From: Phlebopus portentosus
Taxonomy: Eukaryota; Basidiomycota; Agaricomycetes; Boletales; Boletinellaceae
Length of the DNA stretch: 64,000 nt
Reading direction: 5' to 3'
Assembly (NCBI GenBank): GCA_037892935.1
Contig: JAYXKI010000011.1
Coordinates: 1,116,001 to 1,180,000 of the forward strand
Below the pieces are notes generated by a model, which did not search any database, had not been told where the DNA came from, and saw only the letters and a list, made by a program, of their open reading frames with translations. Numbering within the stretch: position 1 is the stretch's first letter; each line of letters begins with the position of its first letter. Below, piece by piece: positions 11,401-22,855 of this stretch. The translations under genes were made by a program, and so were the position numbers.

Positions 11401-13506
11401 GTCGTTGAGGCCAGACCTGAGCGCGTGTCTCGATCAGGTGGGTTGGAGTGCTTCAGTTTCATTCTTCAAAATTTGAGAAAACGTCATTCTTATCTCCTCA
11501 CAGGGCTATGCAGTCTCGAAACTCATTTCAGAACATGCGCTCCTCTCGATTCATCGCGCTCACACGGACGCTTTCAATTTGCGAATTGTCCGTATCGGAC
11601 AGATTTGCGGCAACTCTAGATCGGGCGACTGGTCCCTAAACGAAATGGTGCCAATGATGATAAAGTCTCTGCCCGCTCTGAAGATGCTTCCCCGGAACCT
11701 GCCCGATGTATCCTGGATACCATCGGATGTCTGCGCGGCCGTCATCTTGGATTTCATCACCTCTCCCGCATCCGAGTCTCGAACACAAATTCTGCATATC
11801 GCTAATCCTCGAATAACAACGTGGCCTGTGACAGCCGACATATTAGCGACATTGGCGGAAATGAAGGACGGTGTATCTCTTGTATCGCTCGGGGTGTATG
11901 TTGACGCTATACGGAATGCACCGGTCGGGTCCGAAGTTGCGATCGCTCGTTTACTCCCGTACTTTTCGGGCGTTGCGGAAAAGGGCGATCTGCCAAAGAA
12001 ATACGCCTCGCTAGAGGTGAAGAGGAGCCTTGCGTTCAGTCCTGCGCTTGTGGCTTGTCCCGAGGTCAATGAGGAGTTCTTAAAGTCGACCGTGAGGTAT
12101 TTACTGGGATCACATGCGCATTCAAACGGAAGCGCAGCTCCTCCTCCGAGTCGGACCCTGGAGCCCCCTGTTCTTCTCTTCGGACCGTGGTCAGAGGCGG
12201 TCTCCACCTCAATGAAAATTTCAAGTGACGTGAAGAACCAGGTAGAAACCGCGTTTTCTCTAGTTAGGAAAGAGATACAATATATCGACGAAAAGTACGG
12301 CGTGTTTCTCCAAAATTTGTCGGTATGATTCTGACTCCAGTTAACCGATCCAGCAAACCTTTAGATTATCAGCTGGGCACGCTCATCGGCCAAGTATCGG
12401 CTTACGAAGAACTCAAGCGGCGAGGCGTAATCCCTCGTGCCGTCCTGGGCTATTGTTTTGGAGAATACGCAGCTTCCGTCTGTGCCGGTATCCTATCGCT
12501 GGAAGTAGCTGTGGACATTATTGTTAGAAGGGCAGTCGCTCTGCGTGACGTCAAAGGAAGCATGCTCAACGTTTTCGCTGAACTGGACGTAGTAAGACGT
12601 CAGCTCCTCAAGCTACCGTTCAACATGGAGATCGCTATCTACGCGGGCCCGAACCATTATGTACTTTCCGGACCACCCGAACACGTTACCTTTGCGCAGT
12701 CCGCTTTTCAGAAAGCCGGAGTCAAGACGAAAGTGGTCGAGACGTCCATTCCGTTCCATTCCGCAGTTATGGACGGTGTTGTTACTTCCGTCAGATTTCC
12801 AAGTGTGGATTGCGCTCCTGGGACATGCACATACATCTCTGGACTGACAGGAAGCTCCATCGGCGGGAAAAGACTGGGCCCGAAGTATTGGCTAAGGCAT
12901 ATGAGGGATCCTGTAATGTTTGTGGATGCTGTACGGTTTATTCAAAAGCATTTTCCGTCGAGTCCGTTGGTAGATGTTGGACCAGGACGTATGCTCTCAT
13001 CTATAGTCGCGAGATACAAGTGGGACGCATGCCAAATTTTCACGTTAAAAAATTACCTCGATGTCGACCTTTCTACGACCATTGTACCGGCGGCTGCTCC
13101 AGCTCCGTCATTACCGGTTACCTCCGTCGTCTCCAAGCAGGATGACCATGTTCAAAGCTCGATTTCGGTGGAGAAAGTAGCGGCATCGTTGCCTACAGCA
13201 GGACTAGCACCAAATACAGCTGGTCGGGTGGTTTCGGACCCTTCATCTTCGTCTCGCAAGAACATAGGCATGGATAGGAGCAGTGTCGAAGAGGCTGTGG
13301 CGAACATACTTGTGTCAGACTTCGGATTTAAGGATGCGGATCCGCGAGATTTGCTCTCAAAATCGTTTCTCATGCTTGGTCTGCAGAGCATTGACTTCGT
13401 GACATTCTCCGAGAAGGTGCAGGATACAACAGGACTAGTTCTTCCAGCATCCTCATTCGCATCGGACTTAGCGCTTTCAGAGATACTGTCGTCATTGACG
13501 AACTGA
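8444..13506 (+). CDS. Polyketide-synthase-like megasynthase, order KS-linker-ACP-reductase-AT-ACP
   Basis: Start ATG at 8444. Ketosynthase: active-site TACSSG (Cys codon 8987-8989), then HGTGT after the intron ending near 9552, then SKTLFGH; so Cys-His-His is complete. Next comes a KS-associated linker ending FPTYAFDRKRCW, with no acyltransferase where one is normally found. A carrier domain follows (DLGVDSLNSIELA, Ser codon 10682-10684). Then a NAD-binding_4 thioester-reductase domain with TGASGMLG and YAVSK, split by an intron at about 11438-11503. An acyltransferase domain begins with PVLLFG near 12166 and continues over a 59-nt intron (12295-12353) to GYCFGEYAAS, IPFHSAVMD and VDVGPGRML. 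A second carrier domain closes the protein (LGLQSIDF, Ser codon 13387-13389). The AT nucleophile position is Cys (12454-12456), not Ser. No frame break once introns are removed. Product unknown; a reductively released aldehyde or alcohol is an inference. Confidence 0.87.
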
Positions 13507-13799
13507 TGATATTTTGTATATTTGAATGAGTTCCTGTAACTCTACTTGTTGTACCTTCCGCTGGGCTAGATTGTTTATTAGTCATTACCATGTTACCGTG
13601 CGCAGTTCAACATCCGCAAACAATGCGTGAATCGGACGCGTCAGTCCCGTGACCTTTCCTCTAAGGAAATACATGAGTCAAAGGCCGATCACTCCGAACA
13701 TTCTTGTGCATTAATGGGTCACGTTTTCGTTTTGCATTCATTCACCATCTTTCCTGCCTGTGCTTGCCGCCTTGCCTGTGCTTGCCGCCTCCAGTGATC

Positions 13800-16700
13800 A
13801 TGGGTGACGCTCGCTTGCAACGAGTGCTGTCCAGGCTGCAAAATCTACCAGCAATTGCGTTGCCAACAGACTACCCGAGACCCACAGGAGTGAGCAAGGT
13901 CATCGAGGCGGTCCAGACAGTTGAACTCAGCGAGCAAGTTTGCTTGAGTCTGTTAAAAATCGCGTTGTATGATGAGAATGGAGTTGAACAGGATGATGAT
14001 GAAGCAACTTCGAAAAATCGACCTTCTGCGTTTCAGCTTTTGCTCTCGGCGTTCACAGTCTTGTTGCACAGATACACAGGAGACACGGACATCGTGATCG
14101 CATCGTCCTCCGCTTCTGCTAGCGATCCTTTGCTGCTCAGATTGTCGGTTGACCCATCCGATCCTTTCTGGGCTATTGTAAGGCGCGTGCAACAGGTGGA
14201 GAAGGAAGCAGAGGAAGATGCCGTATCATTTTCTGCCATCGCCGCCGCACTCAAAACAGAGGACAACAGACCGCTCTTTCGTGTTCGTTTCTTCGATGAA
14301 ACTGATAGTCCGCATGATGAATTTGTGCGGTCCACGAGTTTGACCTCGGATCTGACGATTTCTGTTATTCGTCCTGCCGTATCTTCATCGCATGCATCCC
14401 TTGCTCCGCGGATATCATTGCGGATTGTGTACAACTCTCTCCTTTTCACACCTGCACGAATCAATTTCATTGTCGATCAACTCTATGTCCTCTTGCGAAA
14501 GCTAGGCTCTTCTCCGATTGCTGCAGTCGGATCTATTCTTCTGCTAACACGTTCGCAACGCGCTCAACTTCCTGACGCGACGGCCGATCTTCACTGGTGC
14601 GACTATAAAGGAGCGATTACCGATGTTTTCTCGCGGAATTCCCGTGAACATCCTGAACGGCCGTGCGTCGTTCAATATACGCCGACTCGCGAGCGAATTG
14701 TGTACTCGTACAAGGCTATCCGCTGGGCGTCTAATATTCTCGCACATCATCTTCTCCAAGGAGGTGTGAAACGGGAGGAAGTTATCATGGTCTACGCACA
14801 TCGGAGCGTTGAGCTCGTAGTTGCAGTAATGGCCGTTCTGAAGGCTGGCGCGACTTTCTCCGTGATCGACCCTGCGTATCCGCCATCGCGACAGACGATC
14901 TACCTTGAAGTCGCGAAACCCAGAGCGCTTATTGTGCTCAAGGGCGCGGGCATCATAAATCCGACGGTACGCAAGTACATCTCGGCGGAGGCGAACATTC
15001 GTGTTGAGGTTCCGGCTCTCGAGCTTCTGCGCGACGGGACTATTCTTGGCGGAAGTGCCATTGGCTCCGCGGAAGATGTTTTGAAGGCACAGGCACATCT
15101 TGCCGATACGGACCCTAATGTTGTCCTCGGACCAGATAGCGTAGCTACTCTTTCTTTTACTACGGGAAGCACTGGGATACCTAAAGGCGTTCGAGGCAGG
15201 CATTATAGCCTTACTCATTTCTTCCCTTGGATGAGTGAACGGTTTGAACTTAACGAGCATTCGAGGTTCACAATGCTTAGTGGAATTGCCCACGATCCTA
15301 TTCAACGTGATAGTCAGTAATATCATTGATATTCCTTTATTCTACTGTTCTAACGATTCTGACAGTGTTCACCCCGCTTTTCCTCTGTGCATCTCTTCAT
15401 GTACCAACTGCCGAGGACATTGGTACACCCGGTCGTCTGGCTGAATGGATGGCGGACAGTGCGGTGACAGTGACACATCTGACGCCGGCTATGGGCCAGC
15501 TTCTCTCCGCTCAAGCAACATGTCAAATTCCTTCCTTGCGCTCTGCGTTCTTCGTCGGGGACGTGCTCACGAAACGCGACTGTCATCGTTTGCAAGCTCT
15601 CGCATCTCATGTACGTATCATCAACATGTATGGCACGACTGAAACCCAGAGAGCTGTATCCTACTTCCTCATTCCCAGCGTTTCGGAGGATCCTACATTC
15701 CTTGCAACTCAAAAGGATATCATGCCTGCGGGTGAGGGTATGATTGACGTGCAATTGCTCGTCGTCAATCGTAATGACCGTACGGTCCCGTGCGCAATAG
15801 GCGAAGTCGGCGAAATTTATGTACGCTCAGGCGGCCTTGCAGAGGGCTATTCAGATCCTGAGGCGACGGCGCAGAAATTCGTCAACAACTGGTTCTCTAC
15901 TACGAATTGGCCAGATACGCTGCTACACCCACCGAAGGGTCTCGCTGGACCCGAAGCGCGCTACTGGAAAGGCGTACGTGACCGAATGTACCGTTCTGGT
16001 GACCTAGGACGCTATATGCCGGGGGGCACAGTGGAGTGCACCGGCCGCGCGGACGACCAGGTGAAGATTCGCGGGTTCCGTATCGAGCTCGGCGAAATCG
16101 ATATGCATCTAAGTCAACACCCTCTTATTCGCGAGAACGTCACTCTCGTTCGGCGTGATAAGAACGAGGAAAAGACGCTCGTGAGCTATTTCGTACCGGT
16201 AGAAGGATCTGCACTCGATGAATACACGAGTGATGTGCCCGAGGCGGATAGTCGTACTCTGTTCTCTGGCATAAGACGATACCGTCGGTTGATCAGAGAC
16301 ATTAGGGAACATTTGAAGAAGAAACTACCGAGCTACAGCGTCCCAACAGGTAAGAAATTTCTAGTTTTCCTCCCTTTTCAAACTCGTTTTAATGGCCTGT
16401 TCATCATAAGTCTTTGTACCCCTGAAACGCATGCCTTTGAATCCTAATGGCAAGATTGACAAGCCAGCATTGCCGTTTCCTGATACTGCGGAAGCCGCCA
16501 CCGCGGATATACCTTATGGTGCCGATCAGGCCTCCCCCACCGAAAAGCACGTCCAGTCCATCTGGGCGAGCATTCTCACCACTGTGCCTCAGCCTATTTC
16601 GCTCGATGAGAGCTTCTTCGATCTTGGTGGACATTCGATCTTGGCTACGAGGCTCATTTTTGAACTCAGAAAGGCGTTCGTTGTCGAAGCGCCTCTCAGC

Positions 16701-18321
16701 CTTGTGTTTGACCATCCGACGATTCGAGAGCAGGCTGCTGAGCTCGATGCTCTTCGTAACTCCGATCTAGGACTGGCGTATCAGACTCAAGGGCAGCCTC
16801 GTGGGCCGGTGAAGCATGCTGGGCTTTATGTACCAGGTCTTGCTGCACCTTCGATCACCCAGAAAGCCACGGGGGCAGGCATCGAATATGCCAAGGATTT
16901 CGAAGCACTTCTTCCTCGGCTCAGTGCCTCATACGAGACACCGTCAGCGTCATCTACAACAGAGCCGATCACCGTGTTCCTTACTGGTGCAACTGGTTTT
17001 CTCGGTGCTTTCATCCTACGCGACTTACTGTTGAGGCATCGGGTCGCCAAAGTGATTTGTCATGTACGCGCGGCTTCGCCGGAGAGAGCTTGGAACCGCC
17101 TTAGAGAAGGTGCAACGGATCGTGGAGTGTGGGACGAAAGTTGGGTGGATGCGAAAAAACTGGAGGTTGTTGCCGGAGATCTTGCGAAGGAAAGATTCGG
17201 GTTAGATGACGCGACCTGGGAGCGCATCGCAAATGATACGGACGTTATCGTGCATAACGGTGCACTGGCAAGTCGTTTTCATGCAGTCCTCTTGGCTTTA
17301 GGGATTAATGTCTTGGGCTCAATAGGTCCACTGGGTTTATCCTTATGAAAAGCTTCGGGCACCAAATGTTTTGGCTACGTTGACAGCTATTGATCTAGCA
17401 ACGCTAGGAAAGGCGAAGGCACTTGTATTTATTTCTTCGACAGCGGTGCTCGAATGTGCGTACTATGTCCAACTCTCAGATCAGCTCTCGCGCAGTGGCA
17501 ACGGAGGTGTACCGGAAAGCGATGATCTCGAAGGTGCGCGAACGAACTTGAAGAGCGGATACGGTCAGACGAAGTGGGTATCTGAGAAACTCTTACGTGA
17601 GGCAAGCAAAAGAGGTCTCAGAGGATATATTGTCCGACCCGGTTATGTTGTCGGTGATTCGGAATCTGCTGGTGCGATTACTCATGTGGAAAAAGTGTTC
17701 TAGATTCACTGACAAGTCCTACTTATAGTTACGAATACCGATGATTTCATCTGGAGACTGGTGAAGGGCTGCATTCAGCTAGGACTCGTGCCGGATATCA
17801 ATAACACGATCAATATGGTACCTGTCGACCACGTCGCTCGCATCGTTTCTTCGGCTGCTGTTTCCTCGCCGTCTTCCAGTCGAACTAATGAGAATCTACC
17901 GGTCCTTCATGTAACTGCTCGACCTTTACCCGCTTATAATGTCCTGTTCTCTTCGCTATCCGCATACGGGTACTCCGTCTCACAGAGCGAATATCTTGTT
18001 TGGCGACGTAACCTAGAGCAGCACGTCCTCGCGTCACAAGACAATGCTCTATTCCCTTTGCTTCATTTCGTACTCGACGACTTGCCTACGAGCACAAAAG
18101 CTCCTGAATTGAGCGATGAGAATACGCGTACGCTACTCAATAGCTCTGGTCTTCAAGAGAACGCGACGGTGGATAGAAGGTTGATTGGAATGTACCTGGC
18201 ATGGCTCGTCGAAGCCGGTTTCTTGCCTATACCTTCTGTCGAAGACGCGCCAGAAAAACTACCAAGCGTCAATTTGCCGGCCGGTCTGCATGCTCGTGCG
18301 GTGGGCCGAAGTGGCGCTTAG
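13800..18321 (+). CDS. lys2: L-2-aminoadipate reductase, large subunit (Lys2, A-T-R)
   Basis: Catalyses ATP- and NADPH-dependent reduction of 2-aminoadipate to its semialdehyde in the fungal lysine pathway. ATG 13800 ([17 protein letters not shown]) fits the Lys2 N-terminus better than an in-frame ATG at 13704. After an N-terminal condensation-like region comes the adenylation domain with [11 protein letters not shown] and the Lys2-specific run [13 protein letters not shown], across an intron at about 15311-15365. Further on are [12 protein letters not shown] and [12 protein letters not shown]. The carrier site is DLGGHSILA (about 16620). The reductase domain has [11 protein letters not shown] and [12 protein letters not shown], then GYVVGD. 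The intron 17268-17325 begins gcaagt and is best read as a GC-AG intron. About 1,400 residues, intact. It needs a phosphopantetheinyl transferase (Lys5 type) encoded elsewhere. It lies 0.3 kb behind the megasynthase, same strand. Confidence 0.95.
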
Positions 18322-18669
18322 GTTTCGCTATTATATAATTGATTGAAATTCTACCACCCACTCGTATTTTCGATGAGAACAATATATCAGACCGGATCTT
18401 GTGGCCTCAGAAACTGTTGCGTCCTTGGGCTCACTCGAGCCCACTTCGTGATAGACCCGGAGAGAAATGAAAATTTACTCCGAGCAATACGGTACATGTG
18501 AATTATAAGAAAGCCTGTACCTCCAGCTAGTAATTTTCTGACCCCCGTCTATGAAGACCACCGTACTTTCCATTCATCGGTGGCCTACGACATCTAATCA
18601 TCTATATGTCATTCTTGCAGTTGTAAGTATGTCTCAGCACACAAATATATGGTAACTGCCTTAACATGA
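18322..18669. other. Intergenic region after lys2
   Basis: 3' flank of lys2. No coding signal seen; the N-terminal exons expected for the DUF6533-like fragment downstream are not here. Confidence 0.5.
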
Positions 18670-19610
18670 GGGAAGGCCTCTTCTCTTTCTGGACTGGTTC
18701 GGTCTCTGGTAAGTAGCACTGTGTTTCGTAAGGAGGCTGTTTGCTAATGGATCTCTAAGCATTGATCACGATGGTACTCATCGATTGTAAGAGCCTTGCT
18801 CGTAAACTTATGTAGACATCGGACGCAAACCACAAATGCATTGGTAGACATCCTCCTTATTCGGGTTCCGGCGCTATATCACCAAAGTATGCATCTGCGT
18901 TTCCGATTGCGGTGACTATGTCTGATTTGCGACAGACAATAAATTAGATCTCTGTCTCAAATTCCTCCTTGCCTTGAACGCAATCGCCGACCTGACCATG
19001 CTAATATACGGCAACCAGGTCGAACAATGTACGCCCCTCGTTCATCCTGTCTTCTTTCGCTAACCATCGTCCAGATACCGCTGGTAGTCTTGCAGAAGTC
19101 ATTACAGTCTGCGGATATAACGGGCTGGTACAGAAAAATCTATCCATCATTTCCTGGTAAGCTGAACGAACATCCCGCTCGTCGAGTTTCTTCCTCATAT
19201 TGTATAAGGACCGTACCGCTTGCACTTGAATCGCTACTACTGATCCTCGCGCTCCCAAAGGCAGCGGAGTATTGGAAACCATCATTCGGTTTCAAGGGTC
19301 TGCATCTCATAGGCGTTCTTATTCGAGATGAACTTATCTACTTTGGATCGTACGTTTCCGATTTTCATCGTTTCGAATTATAGATCTGATAGTATACAGC
19401 GTCATTCTTTTCTGCGTGCTGGATATTGTCGAGTTGTCTGTCCCAGATATTGACGTAAATATTTCGTACTTTCTTGGGATGATCGCTAATCCGACTATGC
19501 TGTGCCTCCTCGGAGGCCAACTTCTAATCAATATGAAAGAAGCCGGAGAGAGGGGTGCCAATGCTGGAACGAGCTATATACCGAGCGTGGGTAACACTGA
19601 ATTTGCTTGA
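18670..19610 (+). pseudogene. DUF6533-family membrane protein, 3' fragment
   Basis: Exon-sized pieces match the C-terminal two thirds of the DUF6533 proteins elsewhere in this window, in the right order. They are ALITMVLID (about 18759), DILLIRVPALYH, a segment ending LTMLIYGN, then KAAEYWKPSFGFKGLHLIGV and finally ANPTMLCLLGGQLLINMKEA, with a stop at 19608-19610. These correspond to the later transmembrane helices. The N-terminal domain (…VALLTLLVYHS, then ITLDKE and IKYFW) is missing upstream on this strand. A matching N-terminal half lies just beyond, on the opposite strand (19780-20272). Truncated, so probably non-functional. Exon limits are approximate. Confidence 0.7.
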
Positions 19611-19779
19611 GGTCGGTCCCGTGCTTAGCTCCCAAGTCCCTATTCCTCATATCTGCACGTAAAACACCTATTTACTCTAAGAAATACTCACTTGAACCGA
19701 GTTTCGTGAAGATCTCGTCCTAAGGTTTTTAAGAGTGAGTCTCTGGCGAAAGCAAAACTTATCTTCCCTGCTTACGAGT

Positions 19780-20272
19780 TACGCTAGTTATATCGCCGAG
19801 AAGTCCAATATACCGATTCTGTGGCATGTGTAGTCAGGAGAATTTCAGTTTGACGTAACCAAAGCCGACGAGTCGAATCCTACTCACAGCAAAGTAAACC
19901 AAGCAAATAGTGTTCCATGGTCAGGTCTGTATTGACAAGTAAGACTTGAATCGAGCTAGTCTATGTGTAACTCACCCAAAAGTATTTCACCTATACGAGT
20001 TTACCAAACTATTTTTTATCAGAACGTATCTTTGTTGCTATTGCTCACCTCTTTGTCCATTGTAATTACTTCGAAGTGTAAGCCCCGATCAGTAAACAGA
20101 TATCAATCAGACTGGCCGACGTACTGGAATGATAGACCAGCATAGTCAATAGAGCTATATTGCAACACTGCGCTTTCAAGAACTCAGAAACGAACAATTG
20201 CACCACGCTTGGGTCGACATCCGCGCGAGTCTTCAGCGAAAGAGTTGATTTGTGGCTGAAACTAATGTCCAT
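19780..20272 (-). pseudogene. DUF6533-family membrane protein, 5' fragment
   Basis: From ATG 20272 the frame gives a Ser-rich leader, VDPSVVQLFVSEF and the helix IALLTMLVYHS. Spliced pieces VITMDKE, VKYFW, a divergent LFAWFTLL and NRYIGLLGD follow, ending near 19786. This is the DUF6533 core in the same exon order as the intact copies. Beyond it, the later helices are not found on this strand; the DNA instead holds the 3' fragment of another copy running the other way. So this copy is a 5' half. Function unknown even for the intact family (fungal multi-pass membrane proteins). Confidence 0.7.
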
Positions 20273-21175
20273 CTTGTGATACTGACTTCCGGAGGAAATG
20301 CTGTCCTAAGATTTTATCCTACCGCTTTATCAGTGAGCATTTTCTAGAAGATTGCTCCTTTGCTCCGTGTCTCGCTGTGGAAAGTAAGATCGCTATCAAA
20401 CGAAACATTATTGGTATGATGACCAGTGTCGGCATCCTTGATTTGTTTCATTGAAATCAATAGCCTGGCTAAATATAGCTATCGGGATGAATGATTCCTA
20501 ATCTCCAGAGTCATACCAAACATAAGTGTGATCCTGTGTGATCCTAGGTTTGAGTCAAGCACTGATGATTGTCTTCTCCGTGTGAAGTACCTCTAGCTGG
20601 ATCTTCCTTGTACCTGTCGCAGCAGTCCGCATCAGTCCTTTGACACAATGGCCGACCATGCGCAAGCTTGACAATTGTTTGAGGAGAAGAGACTTTTCAC
20701 TCTTCCATCGAAGCGCTTCCTGTCCACGACTCGTTGCCAAGGAAGAACGTAATTTAGAACCGAAGGTCGGCTCCGAGGCCGAATCCCAGTATCCTATGCT
20801 GCCATCATTTGAATTCCCAGTTCATGGTGTATGCTGTGGACTTGTGATGCTTGACTTAGTGAAGTGGGGAGAATGATGAGTGGATGAATGTTGGCACATA
20901 GGCTTCTGTGTATATCTCAGATAATTTGGGTAAATGCCCTGAATTGCCAAAACCAAGCTCTTTTTCAACGCATTCACGCATTTTTTGCGGCAAGCAAGTT
21001 GATCACGATGGGACAATCGTTCACGGTCTCATGATATTGCAGAAGGACTAAGACTTCGTGCCGAGTGAAAATAGTAATCGGTTCATACTGTAGGTCTTCG
21101 ATGAGCAATACATAACGGAAGGCCAGACGCCAATGGTCAACTTGTATAGCCACCGAATCGGTTGACTTCCAGGAT
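20273..21175. other. Intergenic region between DUF6533 copies
   Basis: Between a truncated 5' fragment and the 3' end of a full copy. I find no gene. Short open stretches here show no family motif. Confidence 0.5.
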
Positions 21176-22855
21176 TCAGACGTGTCCTTCTTGTTCAGTG
21201 CTATGTTCATTGTCAACGTTGCGCTGATAAGGCAGTGGTGAGATGAAATCACGAAGGAATTTGTAAGCATAACCCACCTCACCAAAATCAATATCGCTTA
21301 CGCTCCTTAGTGTATAGTCCGTTCCGCCATTGACATTTCGGCCCCCTGCTTCCTTCAGATTGATGAGGAGCTGACCTCCGAGGATGCAGAGCAAGGTCGG
21401 GCTTCCAAGGGCATTTAAAAGATTAGAGACGAGAGGGTTGATAGTTTCTGTGCTCAGGGTCATTATCTTGAGGACGAAACAGAAAATGACACTGAAACAA
21501 CCGAGGTTGAGCATATACAGAGATAAAACTTGTGTTCCGCTTACAGGCTAGAGTACATGATCTGGTCTAGCGCGAGGACCCGGACTAGATGGAATCCCCT
21601 GAAACCGGACGAGATTCTATAAAACTGGATCACTTTGAAAATCACAAGACTCAAAAGGAGTATGCCATAGGACATCGGTACGGCCCTGCAAATAATCAGA
21701 AGGGGCGGAAGATTGATACAAGACACTTACCAAGAAATGATGCCTAGCGTCTGTGGCGGAGATTTTATCGTGCCACAAATCGTGACACCTCCCGTGAAAG
21801 TGATGACAAGAACTGAAGGGAATTTGCGTCAGGAGTAAGCAAGCAGGATGAACAAATGCCTTACATCCTGCAAATAACTTCCCATAAATGGACATTGCAA
21901 GACCCATGGTTGCTTCAAAACCAAGAAGCAATTTCATGCAATGGGATAATTTCTTGCCTGCGTAGCATGTAAACGGTATTCCGTCTTTGTGAGAATGAAT
22001 GCTTACTTTGGTGGTAAAGTGCCAGGACGCGGATGAGCAGGATGTCTGTAGCACCGGAGTGTTAGTCCGATGACAGTGACAATAATCTCAGCTCCTCACA
22101 GTCGATTAGTACGATTGTGATTATATCTGGTCTCCCAGTGAGCATGGAAACAATATTCCGTCATGACCGTTCTGAACGACATACTAGCCAAGGAGCCGAC
22201 CCAGTCTGAGATGCGGCCTGTTCTCCTAATCAGCAGTGATGACTTTAATAGTGAGAGAACACGCACAACTATGTAGATACATCAGTTAAGAATATCATTT
22301 TATAAGCACCAAAACGCACCTTGCGAGACTTGTGGCGAAGATTTTGGCTAGTGGCATTGCGTGCCCAGGAAATTACCTCTCCGCGAGAAACAACAAGGCC
22401 TATCACTTACTGATTATGTTACAGACCGCTGACGTGAGCCCCGTGTAACGGTTCTGGGTCGGAAGTCAAACTAGCCAACATCCTACAGAGGACGACACTT
22501 GCCGCAAAGTAAATCAAGCTGACCGAACTGCGTGGCTTGGACTTGGGTTCTTCGTCAGATCGAGAAGCCTGAACCAGTCGATGCAACCCACCCAAAAGTA
22601 CTTGATCTAGAGTCATGGACTGGTAAGCAGTTGCATCCGAAAGACTAAATTCTGGCAAAGTCCGTTACCTCGTTTTCAAATGTGATAACTTGGTAATATT
22701 GGTCAGAAGCAACTCTACGAGAAGAATATATATTCCGTACTAGAGTGGTATACAAGGGCAACAAGAAGAGCGACCGCGAAATATTCCGAAGTTATCGCCT
22801 CAGAAACGACGAATACAGCGGTAGCTGCATCGACTTCTTGAGTACAAGGAAGCAT
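21176..22855 (-). CDS. DUF6533 domain-containing multi-pass membrane protein
   Basis: Start ATG at 22855-22853 (MLPCTQEVDAATAVFVVSEA), chosen because it precedes the family helix FAVALLVALVYHS. After splicing come IITFENE, IKYFW and KPRSSVSLIYFA, then NRYTGLTSAVCNI: the DUF6533 core, normally …LTLDEE…W…SLVKVLFLLNRY. Later exons give the remaining helices, a PMSYGILLLSLVIFK segment and, near 21400, SPTLLCILGGQLLINLKEAG. The C-terminus is an acidic cytosolic tail. The intron before NRYTGL starts gcaagt and is best read as GC-AG. Seven or so membrane spans would fit. No clear break found, but the very short exons leave room for error. Function unknown. Confidence 0.72.

Noticed and set aside
12325..13506. 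A separate AT-ACP gene starting at ATG 12325
   Set aside because: The AT domain already begins in the preceding frame (PVLLFG near 12166). An intron at 12295-12353 with good donor, branch-like and acceptor sequence joins the two frames in the correct phase, so one gene is the better reading.
14544..15326. Long open frame of 260 codons on the minus strand
   Set aside because: Lies entirely opposite the adenylation domain of lys2, which has strong motif support. Shadow frame.
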